From Solirubrum sp044628455 (GTDB lineage: Bacteria > Bacteroidota > Bacteroidia > Cytophagales > Hymenobacteraceae), in NCBI RefSeq assembly GCF_044628455.1, contig NZ_JBIYZW010000001.1:2480001-2544000 (forward strand): a stretch of DNA of 64,000 bases, in the 5' to 3' direction. This document shows, piece by piece, positions 45,793 through 54,375 of this stretch (position 1 is the stretch's first letter; each line of letters starts with the position of its first letter). The position numbers were made by a program, and so were the translations under genes. The notes below the pieces were generated by a model. It was given only the letters and a program-made list of their open reading frames with translations. It was not told the origin of the DNA and searched no databases.

Positions 45793-46555
45793 GCGTTTCG
45801 GCCGGAGCAACTGAGTCGGCTGACATCAGCAGTTGCTGCAGGCGCCGGGCATTGAGCACGCCCGCGCCGCCAATGCCGTTGTTGAAGTACACGTATACCT
45901 CGCGCACCAGCCGCGCCGCCCGGATTTCGCCGGCCAGCCGCTGTAGAAAGGCCTCGTCGTAGGCCGACTTGTAAAGCTCGGGCACGCCGTGCAGGCGGTA
46001 GTACAGCCGGGGCGTGTTCACCACTACTTCGTCGGGCAGGGGCAAGGGGTGGCTTTGGCCGCAGAAGGTGATGTGGTGGCGCGTGAGCTCGCGCAGCACT
46101 TCCCCATCCCACCAGCTGGGGTGCCGGAACTCCACCACGTTGGCGAAGGCCGGGTCGAGCTGCTCGATCAGGCGGCCCAGCAGCTCGTCGGTATAGGCGG
46201 CCTTGGGCGGTAGCTGAAACAGCACCGGCCCCAGCTTGTCGCGCAGCCCTTCCTGCACCGCCCCGTAGAAATCGGCTAGCAGCGGCGCGGCCGCGGGCCC
46301 GAACTTCTTGTAGTGCGTGACCTGGCGCGGGGCCTTCACGGCGAAGCGGTAGTCGGCCGGGCTTTGCTCGTACCAGCTCTGAAAGGTTTCGGGTTCGGGC
46401 TGGCGGTAGAAGGTCACGTTCAGCTCCAGGGTGTTGAACTGGCCGGTGTAGTACTGAAACCAGCGCCGCGGCGGCACCTCGGGCGGGTAGAACACGCCGC
46501 GCCAGTCGCGGTAGTGAAAGCCGGAGCAGCCGATGTAGTAGCGGGGAGTGGGCAT
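45782..46555 (-). CDS. DUF72 domain-containing protein (YecE family)
   Basis: A 257-residue TIM-barrel-like DUF72 protein. YYIGCSGFHYRDWRGVFYP at the N-terminus, NTLELNVTFYRQPEPETF, FRFAVKAPRQVTH-type motif (here YRFAVKAPRQVTH), LGPVLFQLPP and VVEFRHPSWW are hallmarks. The biochemical role is not established. The start at 46555 is set by the family N-terminus. Confidence 0.9.
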   Translation of the reverse strand: MPTPRYYIGCSGFHYRDWRGVFYPPEVPPRRWFQYYTGQFNTLELNVTFYRQPEPETFQSWYEQSPADYRFAVKAPRQVTHYKKFGPAAAPLLADFYGAVQEGLRDKLGPVLFQLPPKAAYTDELLGRLIEQLDPAFANVVEFRHPSWWDGEVLRELTRHHITFCGQSHPLPLPDEVVVNTPRLYYRLHGVPELYKSAYDEAFLQRLAGEIRAARLVREVYVYFNNGIGGAGVLNARRLQQLLMSADSVAPAETPTA

Positions 46556-46690
46556 GGGCAGAGAAGCTGACGCCGGGCTGTACGCAAGTCCGGCCGGGGT
46601 GGCCAGCTGGTGGGGCACTGGGCTCGGCCCCGCAACCCTTTGAGCCGGGCGGCGGTATTCTGAACCCAGCAACCCAAACCCTACCCAATC

Positions 46691-47488
46691 ATGCCCAACA
46701 ACCAAACCGCCCTGATTACCGGTGCCTCCAGCGGCATCGGCTTCGAGCTGGCCCGCTGCTTTGCCCGCGACGGCTACCACCTGGTGCTGGCCGCCCGCGA
46801 CGAGGCCGGCCTGCAGGAAGCCGCCAACAAACTCAAAGCTGAATTTTCGGGCCTGCAGACCACCGTGGTGGCCGCCGACCTGAGCACCCACGAAGGCCCC
46901 CAACAGCTTTACGACGCCACCAAGGCCCGGGGCCTGCAGATCGACGTGCTGGTGAACGACGCCGGCTTCGGCGAGGCCGGGCTGTTCGTGGAAACCGACC
47001 TGCAGAAGGAAATCGGCATCGTGCACGTCAACGTAATGTCGCTGATGGTGCTGACCAAGCTGTTTTTGCGCGATATGGTAGCCCGCGACGCCGGCAAAAT
47101 CCTGCAGGTGGGCTCGGTGGTGTCGTTTCTGCCCAACCCGCGCCAAGCCGTGTACGCCGCCTCCAAGGCCTTCGTGCTCAGCTTTAGCGAGGCCCTGCAG
47201 CAGGAGCTGAAAGAGCAGAAGTCCGGCGTTACCATCACCATTCTGTGCCCACCGGCTACCGAAACCAATTTCTTCAAGGTGGCCGGGGCCGAAAACACCA
47301 AGGTCGGGCAGAGCGACAAGGCTACGCCCGAGGAAGTGGCCCGGGGCGGCTACGAGGCGCTGCTAAAGGGCGAGGCCCGCTCGCTGCCCACCTTCGGCGC
47401 CAAGCTCAACTTCGCCTCCAGCGCGCTGTTCCCCGATTCGCTGCTGGCGCTGATGATGCAAAGCCAGATGCAGGAAGAAAAGAAGTAG
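46691..47488 (+). CDS. SDR family oxidoreductase
   Basis: A 265-residue short-chain dehydrogenase of the classical/DltE-like type. NAD(P) loop TGASSGIGFELARC at residues 10-23, VLVNDAGFGEAG, and the catalytic Tyr-x-x-x-Lys in AVYAASKAF. The substrate is unknown. A strong terminator follows. Confidence 0.88.
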   Translation: MPNNQTALITGASSGIGFELARCFARDGYHLVLAARDEAGLQEAANKLKAEFSGLQTTVVAADLSTHEGPQQLYDATKARGLQIDVLVNDAGFGEAGLFVETDLQKEIGIVHVNVMSLMVLTKLFLRDMVARDAGKILQVGSVVSFLPNPRQAVYAASKAFVLSFSEALQQELKEQKSGVTITILCPPATETNFFKVAGAENTKVGQSDKATPEEVARGGYEALLKGEARSLPTFGAKLNFASSALFPDSLLALMMQSQMQEEKK

Positions 47489-47505
47489 CCGATTTCCCGC
47501 TACGC

Positions 47506-47555
47506 ACCGACGCCCGGCTACCGCTGAACTGCGGTGGCCGGGCGTCGGTGTTTTG
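47506..47555 (+). terminator. Terminator after the SDR gene
   Basis: Long near-perfect stem CACCGACGCCCGGCTACCGC / GCGGTGGCCGGGCGTCGGTG with a short loop, followed by TTTT. Confidence 0.85.
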
Positions 47556-47581
47556 GGGCGGCGCGGGCGGCTGCGGCGGGG

Positions 47582-47722
47582 TCAGTTGCCGGAGGTGATG
47601 CCCGTCAGGTGCAGCACCCAGCCCAGTAGGTAAAACAGCACCAGCATCATCAGCGGCAGCCACCAGGGCATGCGGTCCAGGCGGTTGCTCCAGCCTTGCT
47701 GTCTTCTTTCGTGTGTTGCCAT
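47582..47722 (-). CDS. 46-residue single-pass membrane protein
   Basis: A short ORF (ATG at 47720-47722, TGA at 47582-47584) encoding a basic N-terminus (MATHERRQQGWSNRLDRM) and one clear membrane helix (WWLPLMMLVLFYLLGWVLHL), ending TGITSGN. The positive-inside arrangement and long hydrophobic run make it likely to be real despite its size. It lies opposite and just after the SDR terminator, with an A/T-rich tract (47756-47795) upstream that could hold its promoter. Function unknown; such tiny membrane proteins may modulate larger complexes. Confidence 0.55.
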   Translation of the reverse strand: MATHERRQQGWSNRLDRMPWWLPLMMLVLFYLLGWVLHLTGITSGN

Positions 47723-47993
47723 GGCAGTACCCAACATTAAAAGCGTTGTCACCATAAGTTATCATTATTTATATAAATAAAAATATATAATCCTCGCCTT
47801 TTTCCCGGCGTATCACATTGGCTCTAGGCACAGCAATAAGCTTTTTGCGGGCTTACGCCCCGCTGAGCCGGGTTCTGCCGATTTATCCCAGCTCAACCGC
47901 AACCCGGTGGTTTTGAATGCAGTAAACTTAAGCTCGCCCCAGCCACTGCCGCGCCCGGGCCGCCTCTGTCACCGTTTACCTCACTTGTCCCCC

Positions 47994-48569
47994 ATGGAAA
48001 ACATGCGCACGCTTACTGCCGACACCGAGGCAGCCCTGTGGAACCAGCTGACCACCGACCTACACGAGAACGACGCCCTGCTCGACTACGCGGTGCGCCT
48101 CGACCAGGGGGGCCACACCATCTTCCTGGCCATCGACATCGACCTGGGCGGCGGCTTCGAGGGCGGCTTCGAAAGCACTACCCTGCTGGCCCCGCTGGCC
48201 CACGACTGCGCGCTGCGCTTCAGCATTCACGAGCAGAACTGGATGAACGAGCTGGGCAAGCTGCTGGGCCTCGAAGACATTGAGCTGGGTTACCCCGCAG
48301 TCGACGACGCCTTCATCATCAAAACCAACGACCCCGACGCCCTGCGCGCCGTGCTGGCCGACGAGGCCATCCGCGCCCTGCTGCTGCGGCACCGTGACTT
48401 CCGCCTGACGCTGGGCCCCAACAACGACACCCTCGACGGCGACATCTGCTTGGCCTTCACCAAGGACGAAGCCCTGACCGACCCCGAGCAGCTGCGGGAG
48501 GCTTACCAGTTGGTGTACTCGCTGCTGCAGGCCATCGGCCAGCCCGCCCGCGCCGGCCAGCTCGCCTAG
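47994..48569 (+). CDS. Hypothetical cytosolic protein
   Basis: A 191-residue acidic protein with no signal peptide. It contains HTIFLAIDIDLGGGFEGGFE, GYPAVDDAFIIKTNDPDAL and LLLRHRDFRLTLGP. The last two resemble a motif of small Bacteroidota proteins that I cannot name. It stands alone between the 46-residue membrane protein and a lipoprotein. The start ATG at 47994 is followed by another at 48003. Confidence 0.65.
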   Translation: MENMRTLTADTEAALWNQLTTDLHENDALLDYAVRLDQGGHTIFLAIDIDLGGGFEGGFESTTLLAPLAHDCALRFSIHEQNWMNELGKLLGLEDIELGYPAVDDAFIIKTNDPDALRAVLADEAIRALLLRHRDFRLTLGPNNDTLDGDICLAFTKDEALTDPEQLREAYQLVYSLLQAIGQPARAGQLA

Positions 48570-48683
48570 CGCCAGCTACCGGGTATTCCCAGAAGCCGCC
48601 GCCGGGCGGCTTTTGGTGTTTTTGCGCCGTTGCACCGAAGCTCCCGCGCCTGCCGGCCGGTTTTATTGCCGGGGGAAAGCCTC

Positions 48684-48691
48684 TACTTTTG
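48684..48691 (+). promoter_or_regulatory. Bacteroidota -7 box for the Zn protease-like lipoprotein
   Basis: TACTTTTG matches TAnnTTTG and ends 19 bp before the ATG at 48711. A TTG at 48666-48668 is a possible -33 element at slightly short spacing. Confidence 0.5.
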
Positions 48692-48710
48692 GGCTCATTC
48701 CCCGCTTCCC

Positions 48711-49721
48711 ATGCTTTCCCCGCTTCGCACCGCCTGCCTGCTGGCCCTGGCGGCTACCGCCCTGCTGCCCGGCGGCTGCCGCAGTGCCCTGACTCCCACG
48801 CCGGCGCCGGCCGCTTCCGCCGCCCCGGCCGCCGGCTACCAGGTTGTCGACCTGATGCCCGCTTTCCTGGAGTTCTGGCAGCAGGCCCAGAACCACGACC
48901 AGGCTACCCAGGTGCGCCTGTTTCAGCAGCGGCTGGCCGACCGCTACCCCGAGGTGTACAACCAAAGCGTGCTGGGTGGCCCGGCCGACAAAACATTCGC
49001 CGAAAACCTGCCCGCGCGCTACGCCAAGGTGCAGCCCCTGGTGCAGCCGCGCATGGCCCTGGTGGAGCGCCTGTCGCGGCAGATTGGCCAGGACCTGCCG
49101 CGCTACGAGGCCAGCTTCCGCCAGACATTTCCCGACCTACGCTACCACGGCCGCATCTACTTCCTGTACTCGCTCGGCGGCTTCGACGGCGGCACCCGCA
49201 CCGTGCAGGGCGAGCAGGCGCTGCTCTTCGGCCTCGACATGATTGCCTTCGTGTACGGCGAGGAGGCCGACCCGCAGCCCTTCTTCCACCACGAGCTGTT
49301 TCACCTTTACCACAGCCAGTTTTTCGGGCGCGACGAAACCCTGGCCGCGGCTTTGTGGCGCGAGGGTCTGGCCACCTACGTGGCCCACGCCCTCAACCCC
49401 TCGGCGGCCGGCGTCAACCTGTTTGGACTGCCGCGCAACACGCCCGCCCGGGTGCAGGCCGAGCTGCCCCGCTACGCCCGCGAGCTGCGGGCGGCGCTCG
49501 GCTCCACCAGCCGCGACGACTACGCCCGCTTCTTCCTCGGCGGCACCGACGAGCAGGCCGCCACGCCCGGGCGCGCGGGCTATTACCTCGGCTACCTGGT
49601 GGCCCAGAAGCTGGCACGGCACCATTCCCTGCCCGAGCTGGCCCACGCCCAACTCGCTCAGCTGCGCCCCGAAATCGAGCAGGCCCTTGCTGAGCTAATG
49701 ACCGGGCCCGCGGGTAGGTAG
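48711..49721 (+). CDS. Lipoprotein with gluzincin-type metalloprotease motif (DUF2268-like)
   Basis: A 336-residue lipoprotein (lipobox LPGGC). The region FFHHELFHLYHSQFF contains HExxHxxxH-like spacing (HELFH), and WREGLATYVAH about 35 residues on supplies a Glu as third zinc ligand, as in DUF2268-type putative peptidases. TPGRAGYYLGYLVAQKLA near the end is typical of the same group. Probably an envelope-anchored zinc protease; substrate unknown. A terminator follows 18 bp after the stop. Confidence 0.72.
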   Translation: MLSPLRTACLLALAATALLPGGCRSALTPTPAPAASAAPAAGYQVVDLMPAFLEFWQQAQNHDQATQVRLFQQRLADRYPEVYNQSVLGGPADKTFAENLPARYAKVQPLVQPRMALVERLSRQIGQDLPRYEASFRQTFPDLRYHGRIYFLYSLGGFDGGTRTVQGEQALLFGLDMIAFVYGEEADPQPFFHHELFHLYHSQFFGRDETLAAALWREGLATYVAHALNPSAAGVNLFGLPRNTPARVQAELPRYARELRAALGSTSRDDYARFFLGGTDEQAATPGRAGYYLGYLVAQKLARHHSLPELAHAQLAQLRPEIEQALAELMTGPAGR

Positions 49722-49738
49722 CCGACCGATTTCCGGCC

Positions 49739-49771
49739 AAAAGCCGCCCCGTTGTCTGGGGCAGCTTTTTT
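49739..49771 (+). terminator. Terminator after the metalloprotease-like lipoprotein
   Basis: Hairpin AAAGC-GCCCC / GGGGC-GCTTT with one mismatch, followed by six T. Confidence 0.8.
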
Positions 49772-49817
49772 ATGACCAGTCAGATTTTGAATGAGTCATA
49801 GTTGTCCCTCACTCGTA

Positions 49818-50354
49818 CTACCCAGGAATTAGCTCTCTTCTCGCAAAGGATATATCCTCTAACTCCTCCCCTGGGTCAGTGAAAGCGAGTTGAAAATAAG
49901 CTTTAGAAAATTCCGCGTTAAACACAGCGCGAGAAAATCGGTAGGTAGCAAATGCCTCGTCTCTTGGAGCAATAAGCTTTGGTGTAAAAGGCACGCCTGC
50001 AGCTATACCTCGAAGGGGAGGAGCAACTGTTAAGTCGGGTGAATTATTTCGATTGGCGGTATCACGGAGCAAGGCGATAAAGTCGCTCGACAATTTGTAG
50101 CTCTGCGTAAGCCGTTCTATTTCCCTTTCGGGTAAAGGAGCAGGAAAGCGCAGGGAGTCATAAACGCCAATTGTATCCTGCTTCGTAAGTGGAATAAGGT
50201 AAATCGTAGGCCTCATTACCTGATTGCAAACCGCTGTTATCAAATCAGCTTCCTGCTGTTGATAATAGGCGGCGTCGGGCAAATGGTGCGGCAGTGGGTG
50301 AGAGCAACCAACACCCAACAGAGCAGGAAACACGAGCAGCCCGAGCGCTTTCAT
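49818..50354 (-). CDS. Hypothetical lipoprotein, A/T-richer
   Basis: A 178-residue lipoprotein (MKALGLLVFPALLGVGC). The mature part contains TIYLIPLTKQDTIGVYDSL, IAAGVPFTPKLIAPRD and FNAEFSKAYFQLAF. No family is recognised. The base composition is distinctly richer in A/T than neighbours on either side, like the small genes inside the arg operon, which suggests acquisition. Orientation is the same as pruA upstream but a terminator separates them. Confidence 0.6.
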   Translation of the reverse strand: MKALGLLVFPALLGVGCSHPLPHHLPDAAYYQQQEADLITAVCNQVMRPTIYLIPLTKQDTIGVYDSLRFPAPLPEREIERLTQSYKLSSDFIALLRDTANRNNSPDLTVAPPLRGIAAGVPFTPKLIAPRDEAFATYRFSRAVFNAEFSKAYFQLAFTDPGEELEDISFARRELIPG

Positions 50355-50394
50355 ACAGCCAAGTTGATGCTTATTCCGGAATGGCCTGATCAAC

Positions 50395-50427
50395 AAAAAG
50401 CCGCCCCGATTTCCCGGAGCGGCTTTT
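50395..50427 (-). terminator. Terminator of the P5C dehydrogenase gene
   Basis: On the minus strand AAAAGCCGC and GCGGCTTTT bound an inner stem CCGG/CCGG-type and run into TTTTTG. It lies 22 bp past the pruA stop. Confidence 0.8.
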
Positions 50428-50448
50428 CGCGTCAATCAGCAGCGCGGT

Positions 50449-52119
50449 TTAGAAGCCGCCTTTGCCGCTCACGTTCAAATCCTCGTGGTTGTCCACGCCC
50501 AGGAAGGGGTAGCGGTAGTCCACGGGCGGCACGAAGGTTTCCTTGATGGTACGCGGCGACACCCAGCGCAGCAGGTTCAGGATGGAGCCGGCCTTGTCGT
50601 TGGTGCCGGAGGCGCGGGCGCCGCCGAAGGGCTGCTGGCCCACCACGGCGCCGGTGGGCTTGTCGTTGATGTAGAAGTTGCCGGCCGCGTGCACCAGCTT
50701 GCGCGTGGCCAAATCGATGGCGTAGCGGTCCTGGCTGAACACGGCTCCCGTGAGGGCGTAGGGCGAGGTGCTGTCCACTAGCTCCAGGGCCTGCTCAAAC
50801 TGCTCGGCTTCGTACACGTGCATGGTCAGCACCGGGCCGAACAGCTCCTCGCACATGGTCACGTACTTGGGGTCTTTGGCCACCAGAATCGTGGGCTCGA
50901 TGAAGTACCCCTTGGACTTGTCGTGGCCCCCGCCGGCCAGGATTTCCACGTTCGCGTCGGCCTTGGCCGCGTCCACGTACTTGGCCAGCTTGTCGAACGA
51001 CTTCTCGTCGATAACGGCGTTGATGAAGTTCGAGAAGTTTTCCACGTCGCCCATCTTCATCGACTTCAGGTCCTCAACGAGGTAGCCTTTCACTTCCTCG
51101 TACAGGTTGGAGGGCAGGTACACGCGCGAAGCGGCCGAGCACTTCTGGCCCTGAAACTCGAAGGCGCCGCGCGAAATGGCCGTGGCCAGTTCCTTGGCGT
51201 TGGCCGACTTGTGGGCGATGATGAAGTCCTTGCCGCCGGTTTCGCCCACCACGCGGGGGTAGGCCTTGTAGTTGCCCACGTTTTCGCCGATGGTCTTCCA
51301 GATGCTGTTGAAGACGCCCGTGGAGCCGGTGAAGTGGATGCCGGCGAAGTCGCGGTGCTTCAGAATCACGTCGCCGGCGGTGGGGCCGTCCACGTACACC
51401 AGGTTGATGACGCCGTCGGGCACGCCGGCCTCCTTGAACAGCTCCATCAGCACCTGGGCCGAGTAAATCTGGGTGTTGGCGGGCTTCCACACCACCACGT
51501 TGCCCATCATGGCCGGGGCCGAGGGCAGGTTGCCGGCAATGGAAGTGAAGTTGAAGGGCGTGAGGGCAAACAGGAAGCCTTCCAGCGGGCGGTGCTCCAG
51601 GCGGTTCCACATACCGGGCGCCGACTCGGGCTGCTGCTGGTAGATCTGCTGCATGAAGTGCACGTTGAACCGGAAGAAGTCGATCAGCTCGCAGGCCGCG
51701 TCGATTTCGGCCTGGAAGGCGTTCTTGCTTTGGCCCAGCATGGTGGCCGCGTTCAGGCGGGCGCGGAAGGGGCCGGCCAGCAGCTCGGCAGCTTTCAGGA
51801 AGATGGCGGCACGCTCCTGCCAGGGCAGCTCGGCCCACATGGGGCGGGCCGCCAGGGCCGCGTCGATGGCCTGCTGCACGTGCTCGGCGGTGCCGGCGTG
51901 GAAGTGGCCGAGGGTGTGCTTATGGTCGTGGGGCGGGCTGATGCGCTGGGTGTTGCCCGTGCGCACTTCCTGGCCACCGATGTACATGGGGATGTCGCGC
52001 TCCTGCCGCTTGAGTGCCTTGAGCATGGCCTGGAGTTCGGCGCGCTCGGGGGAGCCTGGGGCGTAGCCCTTCACGGGCTCGTTCTTGGGGGCGGGGACGT
52101 TGAAAAAGCCGTTGGCCAT
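50449..52119 (-). CDS. pruA: L-glutamate gamma-semialdehyde dehydrogenase (1-pyrroline-5-carboxylate dehydrogenase)
   Basis: A 556-residue aldehyde dehydrogenase of the mitochondrial/Bacteroidota P5CDH type. It oxidises glutamate semialdehyde to glutamate with NAD+ in proline catabolism. Catalytic Glu293 in VVGETGGKDFI and Cys327 in FQGQKCSAASR are present, as are FALTPFNFTSIAGNL and IHFTGSTGVF. The C-terminal PFGGARASGTNDKAGS matches family. A -7 box TACCTTTG lies 45 bp upstream (52164-52171, minus strand) and a terminator follows, so it is a single-gene unit. Confidence 0.95.
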   Translation of the reverse strand: MANGFFNVPAPKNEPVKGYAPGSPERAELQAMLKALKRQERDIPMYIGGQEVRTGNTQRISPPHDHKHTLGHFHAGTAEHVQQAIDAALAARPMWAELPWQERAAIFLKAAELLAGPFRARLNAATMLGQSKNAFQAEIDAACELIDFFRFNVHFMQQIYQQQPESAPGMWNRLEHRPLEGFLFALTPFNFTSIAGNLPSAPAMMGNVVVWKPANTQIYSAQVLMELFKEAGVPDGVINLVYVDGPTAGDVILKHRDFAGIHFTGSTGVFNSIWKTIGENVGNYKAYPRVVGETGGKDFIIAHKSANAKELATAISRGAFEFQGQKCSAASRVYLPSNLYEEVKGYLVEDLKSMKMGDVENFSNFINAVIDEKSFDKLAKYVDAAKADANVEILAGGGHDKSKGYFIEPTILVAKDPKYVTMCEELFGPVLTMHVYEAEQFEQALELVDSTSPYALTGAVFSQDRYAIDLATRKLVHAAGNFYINDKPTGAVVGQQPFGGARASGTNDKAGSILNLLRWVSPRTIKETFVPPVDYRYPFLGVDNHEDLNVSGKGGF

Positions 52120-52163
52120 AGCGGGGAATGTCAGTTGGCGGTTGAAGGCTAAAGTTGAGCGGG

Positions 52164-52171
52164 CAAAGGTA
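52164..52171 (-). promoter_or_regulatory. Bacteroidota -7 box of pruA
   Basis: The minus strand reads TACCTTTG, a full TAnnTTTG match 45 bp before the pruA start. No clear -33 element is seen. Confidence 0.55.
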
Positions 52172-52256
52172 AGATTTAGACGCGGCCGAGCCGAAGCGGC
52201 CTATTTCTCCCGCGAAGTATTCTATATTTTGCGCTACTCCTCTGCCAGCCTCCTCT

Positions 52257-52991
52257 ATGCGCCGACTTGCGCCCGCTTTCCTTCTCGTGGCCCTGGCCGC
52301 TTGCACCACTGTTCAGCAGCTGCCCCAGTCAGCGGTTCCGGTAAGTCGCACGCTGGCCGTGTCGGGCTACGGAGAAGTCGTCACGTACCCGGATCTGGCC
52401 GAAATCACGGTCGACGTCTCGTTTTCCAAGCCGAAGCTAAAAGAGGCTACGGCCGAAACGCAGGCGGTAGTCGAACAGGTCATCACGGCCTCGCAGCCTT
52501 TCGTGCGCTCCAGGCAGGATGTGCGGGCGAGTTTCGTGTCGACCAGCAAAGAGTACGCCTACGAGAAAGACAAGCAGGTGCTGAAAGGCTTTTCCGCCAC
52601 CCAGTCGCTTACCATTAAGCTGACCAACCTGAACCAGCTCGAGGCTTACATCGAAACCCTGCTCGAAACGCGAATCAACGGCATCCGCAACCTGAGCTAC
52701 TCCCACTCCAAAAGCGACAGTCTGCGGCTGGAAGCCCAAACCATAGCCCTGCGCAACGCCCTGACCACTGCCGACAAAATGTGCCGGACCATCGGCGCCA
52801 AACGGGGGCCGGTGTTGCAGCTATCCGAATTGTCAACCAACAGCAGCGGCTCGATGGAGTCGCCCTGGGGCGAGGGTCAGTCTGTCAACATGGGGCTGTA
52901 CGGCAAAGGCATGGGCGGCCGCAGCTTCAAGCTGACGCCTGACCTCATGCACTTTCGCAGCGGCGTACAGGCCACCATTGAAATTCAGTGA
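52257..52991 (+). CDS. SIMPL domain-containing lipoprotein (DUF541)
   Basis: A 244-residue lipoprotein (lipobox LAAC, Cys16). SRTLAVSGYGEVVTYPDLAE at the mature N-terminus and the ATQSLTIKLTNLNQLEAYI, ISNLSYSHSKSD-like (here IRNLSYSHSKSD) and ALRNALTTADKM blocks are typical of SIMPL/DUF541 proteins such as BP26 and YggE. They are envelope proteins of unclear function, sometimes linked to oxidative stress. A promoter-like TATATTTTG lies about 30 bp before the start. Confidence 0.85.
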   Translation: MRRLAPAFLLVALAACTTVQQLPQSAVPVSRTLAVSGYGEVVTYPDLAEITVDVSFSKPKLKEATAETQAVVEQVITASQPFVRSRQDVRASFVSTSKEYAYEKDKQVLKGFSATQSLTIKLTNLNQLEAYIETLLETRINGIRNLSYSHSKSDSLRLEAQTIALRNALTTADKMCRTIGAKRGPVLQLSELSTNSSGSMESPWGEGQSVNMGLYGKGMGGRSFKLTPDLMHFRSGVQATIEIQ

Positions 52992-52997
52992 AAACGC

Positions 52998-53726
52998 CTA
53001 CAAAAACCCTTTCAGCTCGCTCAGGCAGCTGATTTCGTAGGTCACCTCGGCCGAATGCCGGCGCTTGTCGGGGTTGAAGTATACCTGGTCGATGCCGGCG
53101 TTGTAGGCGCCCAGCACGTCGCACTCCAGGTTGTCGCCAATCATCAGGCTCTCCCGGGCAGTAGTGCCGGCGCGTTCCAGGGCGTGCTCGAAGATGCGGC
53201 GGTCGGGTTTCAGGCAGCCGCTGCACTCACTGGTCACGATTTCCTGAAAATAGGGCGTGAGCTGCGAGGAGTTCAGCTTCACGTACTGAATGTCCTTGAA
53301 GCCGTTGGTAATCAAGTGCAGCGCGTAGCCGCGGCCCTGCAGGTAGTCCAGCACTTCGTAGGTGAAGGGAAACACGGCCGACTTCTGCGGCAGCAGGTCG
53401 GTGAAGTCCTTCGAGATGGTAGCCGGCACCTCTTCTTCGGGCACGCCGAACTTGCCCAGGGTGCGCACAAACCGCACGCTGCGCAGCTGGTGCTGGTCGA
53501 TTTTGCCGCCCTGGTACAGGCGCCACAAGGCGTGGTTGATTTCGCTGTAGCGGCCGATAAACTCCTCCACCGTGAACGTGCCGAAGCGGCCCAGTCCGTG
53601 GTGCTCGTAGAGGTGGCGCAGCGTCTCGTCGGCGTTGCGCTCAAAGTCCCACAGCGTGTGGTCGAGGTCGAAAAAAAGGTGGCGGTAGGTTTTCAATGAG
53701 CTACTATCAGTTGACGATGATTTCAT
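52998..53726 (-). CDS. HAD-superfamily nucleotidase, YjjG family
   Basis: About 242 residues. Motif I is FFDLDHTLWDFERNA with Asp20 and Asp22, motif II is LHLITNGFKDIQ, motif III is CLKPDRRIFEHAL, and motif IV is MIGDNLECDVLGAYNAG. YjjG-type enzymes dephosphorylate non-canonical pyrimidine monophosphates to keep them out of nucleotide pools. The ATG at 53724-53726 gives the normal length; an in-frame ATG 18 bp upstream is possible. Confidence 0.9.
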   Translation of the reverse strand: MKSSSTDSSSLKTYRHLFFDLDHTLWDFERNADETLRHLYEHHGLGRFGTFTVEEFIGRYSEINHALWRLYQGGKIDQHQLRSVRFVRTLGKFGVPEEEVPATISKDFTDLLPQKSAVFPFTYEVLDYLQGRGYALHLITNGFKDIQYVKLNSSQLTPYFQEIVTSECSGCLKPDRRIFEHALERAGTTARESLMIGDNLECDVLGAYNAGIDQVYFNPDKRRHSAEVTYEISCLSELKGFL

Positions 53727-53762
53727 ACTTTCGAAGGTTGCCAACGCAACTATTTTGTTTTC

Positions 53763-54026
53763 ATGCTTCAGGCATTCCCTCGTCTGCTATGCACTTGGCT
53801 ACCTATGTTGGGAGCAATTCTGCTGCTTGCCTTATATGGAAGCCATTTCCCCTTTGCTATTGGGGCGCAAGCTGCACTGCTAAGCTGGACAGGATTTCAC
53901 ATCGTGAAACATGAATCAACTGTGGGCAAGACGACAAGTGCAACTTGGTTGTTTCTGTTCATGATGGTGCTATTAATCTTGGTGTCCTTCTTCGCGTGGC
54001 TCTTCAAAGACCTACAGATAGCGTAA
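53763..54026 (+). CDS. Small membrane protein, hypothetical
   Basis: An 87-residue protein with two or three membrane helices: LLCTWLPMLGAILLLALYG, a short amphipathic middle, and TWLFLFMMVLLILVSFFAWL. The gene is richer in A/T than neighbours and lies alone between convergent and divergent genes. No family is recognised. It could be another acquired small gene. Confidence 0.55.
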   Translation: MLQAFPRLLCTWLPMLGAILLLALYGSHFPFAIGAQAALLSWTGFHIVKHESTVGKTTSATWLFLFMMVLLILVSFFAWLFKDLQIA

Positions 54027-54043
54027 TCATGCTTAGGATGTTA

Positions 54044-54364
54044 CTAGGGCTCAATCAGTAACCGCTTCACCGGCCGGCCTGTTCCCAGGTGCTCGGCCAC
54101 GATGTCGCTCACGTCCTGGGGACGCACGTCGCCGTACCACACGGCCTCGGGGTACACCACGATGGCCGCGCCCGAGCCCTTTTTGCAGTGCTTGCACACG
54201 TCCAGGCAGCCCACGGCCTGCACGCGGTTCTTGCGCTTCTTGCCGCCCACCAGCAGGCGCTTCAAATCCTGCTTCTTCAGCTCCTTCTTGAAAGCCTTGG
54301 CCACGTCCTTGCCGACGTCGCTCTTCTGGTTGGTGCACACAAACAGGTGATGCTGGTAGCTCAT
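54044..54364 (-). CDS. (2Fe-2S) ferredoxin domain-containing protein, thioredoxin-like fold
   Basis: A 106-residue protein. FVCTNQ at the start supplies Cys10, and GCLDVCKHCKKG supplies Cys53, Cys57 and Cys60; YPEAVWYGDVRPQDVSDIVA near the end is typical of the thioredoxin-like ferredoxin family. The family usually has a second cysteine about 12 residues after the first, which is missing here, while Cys60 is extra. It follows an ArsR-type gene after 11 bp and is probably co-transcribed. Role: electron carrier or cluster-binding partner, unproven. Confidence 0.8.
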   Translation of the reverse strand: MSYQHHLFVCTNQKSDVGKDVAKAFKKELKKQDLKRLLVGGKKRKNRVQAVGCLDVCKHCKKGSGAAIVVYPEAVWYGDVRPQDVSDIVAEHLGTGRPVKRLLIEP

Positions 54365-54375
54365 AGCAAGCGGGT

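Noticed and set aside
45782..47146. 454-residue version of the DUF72 protein
   Set aside because: The extra N-terminal ~196 residues are antisense to the SDR gene; the family N-terminus begins at 46555.
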